NCBI GenBank assembly: GCA_021443065.1
Contig: JABUUR010000337.1
Coordinates: 1-7,491, forward strand
From: Fibrobacter sp.
GTDB lineage: Bacteria; Fibrobacterota; Fibrobacteria; Fibrobacterales; Fibrobacteraceae
Direction: 5' to 3'
Length of the DNA: 7,491 bases
How positions within the stretch are numbered: the first letter of the stretch is position 1; each line of letters opens with the position of its first letter. Both the position numbers and the translations under genes were made by a program. The notes under the pieces are model-generated. The model saw only the letters and a program-made list of their open reading frames with translations, had not been told where the DNA came from and searched no databases. Below are positions 1 through 5,645 of this stretch, one piece after another.

Positions 1-512
1 TCGCCTTCTGCGGTATTGGGGCATTTGTCCAGGTCGTCGGGAACACCGTCCTTGTCAAAGTCCAGGGGGCAGCCCTTGGAATCTATGGAAAAGCCTTCCG
101 GCGTACCGGGGCATTGGTCAAGGTTGTTGGTTATGCCGTCGTGGTCCTCGTCCATTGGGCAACCCGTTTCATCAACAGGCTCCCCCGGGGTAGACTGGGG
201 ACATTTGTCGTTGTTGTCGTCAATGCCGTCGCCGTCTGTATCCAACGTACATCCCTTGGAATCTACTGCAAAACCCGATGGCGTTCCAAGGCACTTGTCC
301 TGGTAGTCGAAAACTCCGTCCTTGTCATCGTCGATGGGACATCCGTTGTAGTCCACCTTGAGTCCGATCAATGTTCCCGGGCACATGTCCACGATGTTCA
401 AAACCCCGTCGTCGTCTTCGTCTACGGGGCAACCTTTCTCATTTACAATCATGCCGTGGGTTGTCCTTGGGCACATGTCGTCACGGTCGATGACGCCGTC
501 GCCGTCGGAATC
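1..512 (-). repeat. Six tandem 90-bp units encoding thrombospondin type 3 repeats
   Basis: Read leftward from 512, the gene is built of 90-bp (30-codon) units starting near 512, 422, 332, 242, 152 and 62; the last is cut by the edge. Each unit encodes an acidic DxDxDG calcium loop, a D-x-C-P turn and a G-C-P turn. Nucleotide similarity is moderate and highest between units 3 and 5, which share stretches around 76-96 and 254-274. Unit 3 departs from the pattern with CL and CT in place of the two CP pairs. The divergence suggests old duplication rather than recent expansion. Confidence 0.85.
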
Positions 513-1478
513 CGCCCAGTTCAGATTCAGCCTTTTGCTCAGGGTGATTCCGATACCCAGGTTCGGGGATCCGAGGGCGGTGTATTCTACAGGCTCCTTG
601 CCGGAATTCAATGTCACGGGAATGCCGTCCCAGGAACTTTTCTTTCTAAGGTAGTTTATGCCCACGTCTCCGGAAACGGTAATCTCGAAATGTCGGGGCA
701 GGTGCATTCTCAAGCCCGGTGTAAGGCGCAAGGGGCTGGAAAGAAGGTTGTAGGCCACGTTGCTGCTGTGGATTGGCGTTTCGCCGGAAATTTCAAGAAT
801 GACGGATAGAATTTTTTCGGGAAGAAACGTTAGTCCCAGGCCCCAAAGGGAAAAATTTTCGGAAGTGTTCAACGTTCTCAGCACGCCGATGTAGGCGTTT
901 GCTCTGATTGATGGCGAAATAAACGCCGTGCCGTGGGCATAGGCGGCAAAGCCAAGACCGTCGGCGGAGTAGGCATGGGCTTTGTTGTCGTCATCGATAA
1001 ACCAGCGGTGCCTCGGGCGAAATCCGGACCCTTTAAAACCCAGGGGAATGAAAATCTCGGTGCTGGCACCGAAAATCAACATGTCGTTCAGGGTAAAAGA
1101 TCCTTTTGCGCCGATCTCTATGTCCCCTAGGCCGAAACTGCGGGATGTGGCACCTTCCACTCTGCTGTCGTAATGAAAGGGGATACGTGCGTTGATCTCC
1201 AGGTTGTCGATGACGGCAAAACTCAAGAACAGTGTTTCGTCATTGGAGGACGTGTTCTCGTCGATTTCAACGTGGTTCCCGTCCACATCCGTGTAGTACC
1301 CTTCCATGCTCAAGGATTTTCCGTCTACAATCATCTCGTAACTTCCCGAAATGTACAGACTCCCTCGGTCCATGGTCTCGGCGGTGGGCACGTGAATGCC
1401 CGCGTTGGAACGACCGATGCCTACCTGGGCAAAGGAGACTACGGCAAGGCTTGCGAGTGTGATTAGGAACTTCTTCAT
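1..1478 (-). CDS. Outer-membrane beta-barrel protein with thrombospondin type 3 repeats (OmpA-like), 3' end cut by window
   Basis: Translating the minus strand from the ATG at 1478-1476 gives 492 codons with no stop before the window edge, so the C-terminus is missing. Residues 1-17 (MKKFLITLASLAVVSFA) form a signal peptide with likely cleavage before Q18. Residues about 18-322 look like an outer-membrane beta-barrel: alternating polar and hydrophobic stretches and a GLGDIEIGAK motif at 116-125, common in such barrels. From D323 there are six acidic repeats of exactly 30 residues, of the form DxDxDGVxDxxDxCPxTxxG...VDxxGCPx. These are thrombospondin type 3 calcium-binding repeats; the sixth is incomplete. 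In Fibrobacter and Bacteroidota such repeats usually connect a barrel to a C-terminal OmpA peptidoglycan-binding domain, which would lie beyond the left edge (inferred, not seen). It is divergent from the lytic transglycosylase. No clear Shine-Dalgarno precedes the ATG; the start rests on the signal peptide. Confidence 0.88.
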   Translation of the reverse strand, partial: MKKFLITLASLAVVSFAQVGIGRSNAGIHVPTAETMDRGSLYISGSYEMIVDGKSLSMEGYYTDVDGNHVEIDENTSSNDETLFLSFAVIDNLEINARIPFHYDSRVEGATSRSFGLGDIEIGAKGSFTLNDMLIFGASTEIFIPLGFKGSGFRPRHRWFIDDDNKAHAYSADGLGFAAYAHGTAFISPSIRANAYIGVLRTLNTSENFSLWGLGLTFLPEKILSVILEISGETPIHSSNVAYNLLSSPLRLTPGLRMHLPRHFEITVSGDVGINYLRKKSSWDGIPVTLNSGKEPVEYTALGSPNLGIGITLSKRLNLNWADSDGDGVIDRDDMCPRTTHGMIVNEKGCPVDEDDDGVLNIVDMCPGTLIGLKVDYNGCPIDDDKDGVFDYQDKCLGTPSGFAVDSKGCTLDTDGDGIDDNNDKCPQSTPGEPVDETGCPMDEDHDGITNNLDQCPGTPEGFSIDSKGCPLDFDKDGVPDDLDKCPNTAEG

Positions 1479-1497
1479 GTAGACGCGAAGAAATTTA

Positions 1498-1503
1498 GTA
1501 TAT
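1498..1503 (-). promoter_or_regulatory. Possible -10 box for the leftward OmpA-like gene
   Basis: On the minus strand TATACT (5 of 6 matches to TATAAT) lies 20 nt upstream of the ATG at 1478. No good -35 hexamer sits 16-18 nt further upstream, so this is only a candidate. It would give a very short leader of about a dozen bases, consistent with the lack of a visible ribosome binding site. It abuts the -35 element of the rightward promoter at 1504, so the two promoters would compete. Confidence 0.3.
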
Positions 1504-1533
1504 TTGACAATCAAAGTGAGAAATCGATATACA
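1504..1533 (+). promoter_or_regulatory. Sigma70-like promoter for the lytic transglycosylase transcript
   Basis: A perfect TTGACA at 1504-1509 is followed after 18 nt by TATACA at 1528-1533 (4 of 6 to TATAAT). Transcription would start near 1540, giving a leader of about 130 nt before the transglycosylase ATG at 1671. The same stretch also contains TATATTTG (1499-1506), which fits the Bacteroidota -7 pattern TAnnTTTG, so which sigma recognition applies depends on the host and cannot be settled here. Confidence 0.5.
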
Positions 1534-1668
1534 AAACAAGAACTGCCTAGTTGGCATAGAAAGGCCCAGAGGGGTTACCGCGTCAATCGGGTCATCATTA
1601 TCTTGCAGATGGTGGCGTCTTTGGCCATGTGCGGTGTGCTCGTGTACGGCATGGTAAAATTGGGCTAG
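1516..1668 (+). other. Possible leader ORF encoding a single transmembrane segment
   Basis: Frame 1 is open from just after the TAG at 1480-1482 to the TAG at 1666-1668, which ends 2 nt before the transglycosylase ATG at 1671. Its C-terminal half reads YRVNRVIIILQ followed by MVASLAMCGVLVYGMVKLG: a basic stretch and then a hydrophobic segment long enough to cross a membrane. The start is unclear: a GTG at 1516 lies inside the promoter spacer, and the ATG at 1609 would give only 19 residues. A purine-rich AGAGGGG at 1568-1574 looks like a ribosome binding site, but the in-frame codon at the right distance is GTC (1582). It may be a small membrane protein translationally coupled to the downstream gene, a leader peptide, or chance. 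The outer coordinates assume the GTG start. Confidence 0.3.
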
Positions 1669-1670
1669 AG

Positions 1671-3965
1671 ATGCGTTTTTCCAAAGCGATCAAGTGTTCA
1701 ATTCTCCTTGCGGCCACGATTTTTTTCGCAAGTTGTGCCTCCAACAAACCCTCCGTGGAACCTGCTGGCCCAAACCAGGCTCTTGCGGACTCCGCGCAGG
1801 CGGGGGCTGCCGCGAATTCCGACGAAACAGACGTGGATTCTGTCGTAGTCCGGCACCCCTGGGAGAACAATCGCTCCTGGATGTACTACGAGTACGCCCA
1901 GCAAGCCATGGAAAACCAGGAATGGGCCTTGGCCAAGCGTTACCTGGACGAATCCTTGCAACTTCTGGTGGCCGAGAAATACGATACCACCAGCGGGTAT
2001 TCCGCTGCAGACGATTCCGTTTATCGAAGTCAAATGCCCATCCTCATTGTAAATGCCCTAGACGAGGTGTACCCCAACCTGACCGCCCAGGGCGACAGCT
2101 CCGAGAACTTTGTACGTAACGAGGTCTCTATCGAAGGTGTGGACGACCTGGACGAAAGCCCCGCCGACAGTGCTTCGTTGCAGGTAATCGGAAGTTTTTT
2201 GGATACGCTGGATGTTTCGCAGTTTTCGCTGCCGGTGGAGTTCAACGAACGGGTGATGCAAGAAATTTTCTACATGACGGGTTCGGCAAGGTCGTTCATG
2301 GAGGGTTCCTTGAACCGTAAGACAGCCTACGACTCCATGGTCTACGCCAAACTCGAAGAGGCCAAGATGCCTCGTGACCTGATTTACCTGGCTCTGGTGG
2401 AATCGGGCTTTAAACTAAAGGCTTACAGCCGTGCCAAGGCCTCGGGCATGTGGCAGTTTATTCCAGAAACTGGCAAGCGCTACGGTGTGGATGTGGACTA
2501 CTGGGTGGACATGCGCCGCAATCCCGAAATGGCTACCGATGCCGCCGTAAAGTACCTCTCGCGCCTCCATGACGAATTCGGGGATTGGCTTTTGGCCATG
2601 GCCGCCTACAACTGCGGCGAGGGCCGTGTCCGCCGTCTGGTGCGCGAAATGAAGGCCGACTCCACCCGTGATTCTACCTTGGCTGTAACTTACTGGGACC
2701 TGGAACTGCCCAAGGAAACCATGCGCTACGTGCCCCGCATTCTTGCCGCCATGGTTATCGGGCACTTCCCGGAACAGTACGAAATGTCCGTGACAAAACA
2801 GTACCGCCCTGAATTTGACACGGTGACGGTCTTTGATTCCTTTCCGCTGGAGGAGGTGGCAAAACTCCTCCGGGTCAAGGAAGACACACTCCGCAGCCTG
2901 AATACGGAACTGGTCAAGTGGTGTACCCCTCCCAACAGGGATTCCTACCTGCTTCGCCTTCCTGTGGGTACCCGCGAACGGTTCGTGGACGGTTACGACA
3001 GAATGGAAAAGAACAGTTTTTCCAGTTGGCATCACCACAAGGTGCAAAAGGGCGAAAACCTGGGTGTGATCGCAAGGCAGTACAATATCAAGGTCTCGGA
3101 ATTGCAGCAGGCCAACGATATGAAAGGCACCCGCATTCGCGCCGGGCAGAAACTGCTCATTCCCATCAAGGTGACCCCCAAGCCCAAGTCCAAAAATTCT
3201 GTGGCCCGCAAACCCGTAAAGGTGCGGACGTACGTTGCAAAGTTGGGGGATAACCTGGCCTCCATCGCCCGCAAGTTCGGCGTTTCGCAAGAAAGCCTTC
3301 GTATATGGAATTCCATGGACGCGGCCTCTGTTGTTGCCGAAGGGGATACACTCTATGTGTCCAAGCCGGAACTTAAACCTAGCGCCGATTCCGATGGCAA
3401 GGGCGTTGCCGGCCGCCCCAAATTGGCAAAGGGCGAACCCTACGTGGTGCAGCACGGGGATACCTACATCGACATTGCAAAGTCCTATGATGTACCTGTC
3501 CTTATGCTGATTCAATCCAACGGGGGCTTTAAAAAGCGGTTGTCCGTAGGGGATTCCCTTGTGATTCCTCAGTTTGTCCGCAATACAAAAACTGCGAAGT
3601 CCCAGTCCAAGACAAATTCGGCGCAGTCCTCTGCCCCAAGCAAAAAGGCGGAGCCGACTTCTACCTACGTCGTAAAGTCTGGCGATAATCTTTCCGCCAT
3701 CGCCCGCAAGTTCGAGACTACCGTCGCAAAACTGCAGGAACTGAACAACATGGGGGCAAACACGAACTTGAGCATCGGGCAAGTGCTAAAGGTCGTGGGC
3801 AACGTCGATGCTGCAAACGGCCAACGCATCCACGTCGTTCAAAAGGGCGAAGGCCTTTGGGACATTTCTCGCCAGTACAAGGTTTCCATCGAAGACATTG
3901 TAAAATGGAACAACTTGAACGACACCAAGATTAAAGTGGGCGATAAGTTGAAAATAAATAGGTAA
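1671..3965 (+). CDS. mltD: MltD-type membrane-bound lytic transglycosylase with five LysM domains (lipoprotein)
   Basis: This is a 764-residue lipoprotein. The signal peptide ends in a lipobox FAS-C with the lipidated cysteine at residue 22; this selects the ATG at 1671 over an in-frame GTG at 1629. Residues about 60-110 are helical and TPR-like. The catalytic SLT (family 1) domain spans about 220-370: ALVESGF carries the catalytic glutamate (E244), followed by SGMWQFIPETGKRYG (about 258-272) and AAYNCGEGRV (about 311-320). A degenerate LysM-like segment follows (about 380-435), then five LysM domains at about 455-498, 519-564, 590-633, 664-709 and 719-763. The enzyme should cleave glycan strands between MurNAc and GlcNAc, forming 1,6-anhydro-MurNAc, anchored to a membrane on the periplasmic side. 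E. coli MltD is about 450 residues with two LysM, so this one is enlarged. The Shine-Dalgarno is weak. The symbol rests on architecture. Confidence 0.9.
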   Translation: MRFSKAIKCSILLAATIFFASCASNKPSVEPAGPNQALADSAQAGAAANSDETDVDSVVVRHPWENNRSWMYYEYAQQAMENQEWALAKRYLDESLQLLVAEKYDTTSGYSAADDSVYRSQMPILIVNALDEVYPNLTAQGDSSENFVRNEVSIEGVDDLDESPADSASLQVIGSFLDTLDVSQFSLPVEFNERVMQEIFYMTGSARSFMEGSLNRKTAYDSMVYAKLEEAKMPRDLIYLALVESGFKLKAYSRAKASGMWQFIPETGKRYGVDVDYWVDMRRNPEMATDAAVKYLSRLHDEFGDWLLAMAAYNCGEGRVRRLVREMKADSTRDSTLAVTYWDLELPKETMRYVPRILAAMVIGHFPEQYEMSVTKQYRPEFDTVTVFDSFPLEEVAKLLRVKEDTLRSLNTELVKWCTPPNRDSYLLRLPVGTRERFVDGYDRMEKNSFSSWHHHKVQKGENLGVIARQYNIKVSELQQANDMKGTRIRAGQKLLIPIKVTPKPKSKNSVARKPVKVRTYVAKLGDNLASIARKFGVSQESLRIWNSMDAASVVAEGDTLYVSKPELKPSADSDGKGVAGRPKLAKGEPYVVQHGDTYIDIAKSYDVPVLMLIQSNGGFKKRLSVGDSLVIPQFVRNTKTAKSQSKTNSAQSSAPSKKAEPTSTYVVKSGDNLSAIARKFETTVAKLQELNNMGANTNLSIGQVLKVVGNVDAANGQRIHVVQKGEGLWDISRQYKVSIEDIVKWNNLNDTKIKVGDKLKINR

Positions 3966-3982
3966 ACATGCAAAATACCTGA

Positions 3983-4012
3983 TTGTATCCATATCAACGG
4001 AAAAATTATAAC
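3983..4012 (+). promoter_or_regulatory. Candidate promoter for the two-gene coiled-coil operon
   Basis: TTGTAT at 3983-3988 (first three bases match TTGACA) and TATAAC at 4007-4012 (5 of 6 to TATAAT) are 18 nt apart in an AT-rich spacer, with a second TATAAA at 4027-4032. This gives a start near 4019, before the ribosome binding site at 4037. The -35 match is weak. Read-through from the transglycosylase gene, which has no obvious terminator, is an alternative. Confidence 0.3.
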
Positions 4013-4036
4013 TTTACTAGCGTACGTATAAAATGC

Positions 4037-4041
4037 GAGGG
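4037..4041 (+). promoter_or_regulatory. Ribosome binding site deciding the start at 4046
   Basis: GAGGG at 4037-4041 sits 4 nt before the ATG at 4046. The reading frame is open further upstream to a TTG at 3983, but that TTG has no ribosome binding site and the extra 21 residues do not look like part of the coiled-coil protein. The ATG at 4046 is therefore preferred. Confidence 0.6.
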
Positions 4042-4045
4042 CTAT

Positions 4046-4969
4046 ATGGGAATTATTGGAAACATCCTTACTCTGGGCGCACAAGGCAGAATCGAAGACG
4101 CACAAAAATCCTTCAATAGAAAACAGAAAGAAGTGCAGGAACGATACGAGGTGATGGAGGCAAAACGAAAACAACTCGGCGTTATTCTGGAATCCGTGGT
4201 GGAGAAAAAAAAGGCTGCAGCGCAGTCTCTTAAAAAAATAAAAAAAATAACGGACCATCTTAAAGGCAAGGAACGTGTTTTCGAAAACCAGAAAATAAAT
4301 GGTGAAACAATTAATCTGAACTTTGAATATGTAGAAAAATCCCTTGACGCAATCGATGCTGCTATGAATCTAGGAAAGGGGGCCGGCACAGGGCTTGCCT
4401 CTGGTGCTGCGGCATATTGGCTTGTTGGAGAACTTGGAGCCGCATCTACGGGAACGGCAATCTCCACCTTATTTGGTGCCGCCAAGGCCAATGCCATATT
4501 AGCTTGGCTGGGGGGCGGTTCTGTAGCCGCTGGGGGAGGCGGAATCGCCGTAGGCTCCACTGTTCTCGGAGGGATTGTCGCATTACCTGCCTTGGCCGCC
4601 ATGGGGATTTTTCAGCATGCGAAGGCGAACAAGGTTATCAAGGAAATTAAGGAACAGAAATACGAACTGATTGAAATGTTGGATAAAATCGAAAAGAACA
4701 TTCTTTCTTTTGACGCCATTGGAACAAGGGCTGAAGAAATCCAAATCAGTCTTGAAAAAACACAAATTATCTTTGAAACAGAACTTGAAAAAGTATATAA
4801 AAAATTGTACCCGAACGTATTTTCGGGGCTATATCGTAGTTTAAGAAAAAAGTTCGGTGGAAAATATTTTAACGAAGAGGATTTAAAAGAAATTAGCTAC
4901 ATCGGCCAGATTGCGACAAATTTTGCAAAGATTATTGACGCAAAGGTGATTGAAAATAAGGAAGGTTAA
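4046..4969 (+). CDS. Uncharacterised coiled-coil protein with a central Gly/Ala-rich hydrophobic segment
   Basis: The function of this 307-residue protein is not recognised. Residues about 15-84 are highly charged and helical (coiled coil), rich in Lys, Glu and Gln. Residues about 109-190 are almost free of charge and rich in Gly, Ala, Ser and Thr, including TGTAISTLFGAAKANAILAW and LGGGSVAAGGGGIAVG; the small-residue spacing resembles glycine-zipper membrane segments. Residues about 192-254 return to charged coiled coil, and 258-307 form a basic C-terminal region. There is no signal peptide, so it is probably made in the cytoplasm and could insert a hairpin in the inner membrane. From memory, similar Gly-rich cores occur in uncharacterised bacterial proteins; this was not checked. 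The gene lies 4 nt before the next one, with which it forms an operon. Base use is more A-rich than in the transglycosylase gene, suggesting transfer. Runs of A at 4205-4212, 4232-4238 and 4240-4247 could promote slippage. A soluble ClyA-like pore former or a membrane scaffold are both possible. Confidence 0.8.
   Translation: MGIIGNILTLGAQGRIEDAQKSFNRKQKEVQERYEVMEAKRKQLGVILESVVEKKKAAAQSLKKIKKITDHLKGKERVFENQKINGETINLNFEYVEKSLDAIDAAMNLGKGAGTGLASGAAAYWLVGELGAASTGTAISTLFGAAKANAILAWLGGGSVAAGGGGIAVGSTVLGGIVALPALAAMGIFQHAKANKVIKEIKEQKYELIEMLDKIEKNILSFDAIGTRAEEIQISLEKTQIIFETELEKVYKKLYPNVFSGLYRSLRKKFGGKYFNEEDLKEISYIGQIATNFAKIIDAKVIENKEG
4958..4965 (+). promoter_or_regulatory. Ribosome binding site for the 133-aa gene
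   Basis: AAGGAAGG at 4958-4965 is a strong Shine-Dalgarno, 8 nt before the ATG at 4974. It lies inside the last codons of the upstream gene, whose TAA is at 4967-4969. This fixes the start at 4974 rather than the in-frame TTG at 4950 and argues for coordinated translation of the pair. Confidence 0.7.
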
Positions 4970-4973
4970 GAGC

Positions 4974-5375
4974 ATGTCGGAACAAATGATAAATAAAGCA
5001 AAAAAAGCAGGTGCCGGGCCAGAAGTTATCGAAGCTGCTCTGGAAGCCTTAAGGGAGGTTGGCAAAGCCTTTCAAGAGTATCAACAGACAAAAAGAGAAA
5101 TTGCCCGGATTGATGCAAATTACAAACTTTTAAGCAGGGAAATCGAAGCTCGGTATTCTCTGTATCGAGAAATCTTTACCGAACTTTTTGCCGAAAGACG
5201 TGCCGCCATCGAAAAATCTTTTGAAGTGATAGACCGTGGCATGCAAGAAAACAACCATGAATTCGTAATACATGGGCTTCAAACGCTTGGCGTCGTTGTT
5301 GCGTCTAGTCCGTTCAAGGATTTTGGTCTTCTGTCGCAAAAACTTGAATCGGATAAAGATGTCATTGAAATATAA
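4974..5375 (+). CDS. Uncharacterised small helical protein, partner of the preceding coiled-coil protein
   Basis: This 133-residue protein is not recognised. It is predicted mostly helical: residues about 17-60 are a charged amphipathic stretch (EVIEAALEALREVGKAFQEY, then a Lys/Arg/Glu-rich run), and 60-90 continue as helix with FTELFAERRAAIEKSFEVID. The C-terminal part (about 92-120) is more hydrophobic (HGLQTLGVVVASSPF) and the tail is acidic. There is no signal peptide or clear transmembrane segment. The gene starts 4 nt after the stop of the Gly-rich coiled-coil gene and has its own strong ribosome binding site, so the two are very likely co-transcribed and may act together, for example as effector and partner or as two subunits. 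It shares the A-rich base use of its neighbour. No catalytic motif is visible. Confidence 0.78.
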   Translation: MSEQMINKAKKAGAGPEVIEAALEALREVGKAFQEYQQTKREIARIDANYKLLSREIEARYSLYREIFTELFAERRAAIEKSFEVIDRGMQENNHEFVIHGLQTLGVVVASSPFKDFGLLSQKLESDKDVIEI

Positions 5376-5394
5376 AGGAACTCAATGCAAAATC

Positions 5395-5428
5395 GGGGTT
5401 TCCCACAGATGAAATACTGATTAACCCC
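5395..5428 (+). terminator. Weak inverted repeat downstream of the coiled-coil operon
   Basis: GGGGTT at 5395-5400 can pair with AACCCC at 5423-5428 around a 22-nt loop, about 20 nt after the stop of the 133-aa gene. No T-run follows, so it is at best an inefficient terminator or a 3'-end stabilising structure. Confidence 0.25.
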
Positions 5429-5510
5429 ATGACGTTAATATATACTTACAAAATGTTTGTGACAAATGAAATTTTTTAGGGGATAGTGGTATCGGAAACG
5501 ACAATCATCC

Positions 5511-5618
5511 TTACCTCTTGGAATGGAATTCCATGACGTTGGCTGCATCCTGTTCGACTTCATCCCAACTCTGCTCGATATAGGGAATCCCTTCGCTCCC
5601 ATAAAGTTCGATATAGCT
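5511..5618 (-). pseudogene. 35-codon coding-like remnant downstream of the restriction helicase
   Basis: On the minus strand, codons from 5618 to the TAA at 5513-5511 read SYIELYGSEGIPYIEQSWDE and continue VEQDAANVMEFHSKR. The composition looks like genuine protein: acidic, with aromatic residues and no stop. It is preceded at once by an in-frame TGA (5621-5619) and has no start codon except a late ATG that would leave seven residues. It therefore looks like the surviving 3' end of a deleted gene on the same strand as the helicase. One explanation is the tail of the methylase half of the restriction system; that is inference, as the sequence was not matched to any family. Confidence 0.4.
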
Positions 5619-5623
5619 TCAAG

Positions 5624-5645
5624 GTGGGGGACTCCCTCACGTTTT
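5624..5645 (+). terminator. Hairpin followed by T-run, possible bidirectional terminator
   Basis: GTGGGGG (5624-5630) pairs with CCCTCAC (5634-5640) around the 3-nt loop ACT; on the plus strand the stem has seven pairs including one G-T. It is followed by GTTTT (5641-5645), as in an intrinsic terminator for rightward transcripts. On the minus strand it lies 3 nt after the helicase TAA, with one A-C mismatch and no good T-run, so it would serve leftward transcription less well. Confidence 0.5.

Larger units (their letters stand above)
5376..5643. other. Intergenic spacer between convergent genes, with gene remnants and hairpins
   Basis: This 268-bp stretch separates the plus-strand operon from the minus-strand restriction helicase. 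It holds an inverted repeat (5395-5428), an AT-rich section (5432-5478), a 36-codon open stretch on the plus strand (5369-5479) without a usable start, a 35-codon coding-like fragment on the minus strand (5511-5618) and a strong hairpin (5624-5640). The 10-mer CCATGACGTT occurs twice, at 5427-5436 and 5531-5540. No complete gene or RNA gene is visible. Confidence 0.6.

Noticed and set aside
1..512. Regular 90-bp periodicity resembling a CRISPR or satellite array
   Set aside because: The period is an exact codon multiple, units are diverged, and each encodes a thrombospondin type 3 repeat, so it is protein-driven.
114..809. 231-codon plus-strand frame opposite the TSP3-repeat gene
   Set aside because: It is the antisense image of the repeats and barrel; its low-complexity Val-rich repeats mirror the Asp/Gly codons of the real gene.
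1629..1670. In-frame GTG start upstream of the transglycosylase ATG
   Set aside because: It would place 14 charged residues before the lipoprotein signal peptide and has no ribosome binding site.
2415..3782. 455-codon open frame on the minus strand opposite the lytic transglycosylase gene
   Set aside because: It lies fully antisense to a gene with clear SLT and LysM motifs; its translation shows no domain pattern, and such long shadows arise from GC-rich codon bias.
3961..3980. Short inverted repeat AGGTA/TACCT after the transglycosylase stop
   Set aside because: Only five pairs, AT-rich and with no T-run, so it is not supportable as a terminator.
3983..4045. In-frame TTG start upstream of the coiled-coil gene
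   Set aside because: No ribosome binding site is present, and it overlaps the candidate promoter; GAGGG before the ATG at 4046 fits better.
5385..5420. 11-codon micro-ORF (MQNRGFPQMKY) with an AAGGA site after the 133-aa gene
   Set aside because: The length gives no coding evidence, and the purine run could be chance in an A-rich spacer.
5523..5534. Perfect 12-bp palindrome ATGGAATTCCAT
   Set aside because: About two perfect 12-bp palindromes are expected by chance in 7.5 kb, and it lies within the coding-like remnant.
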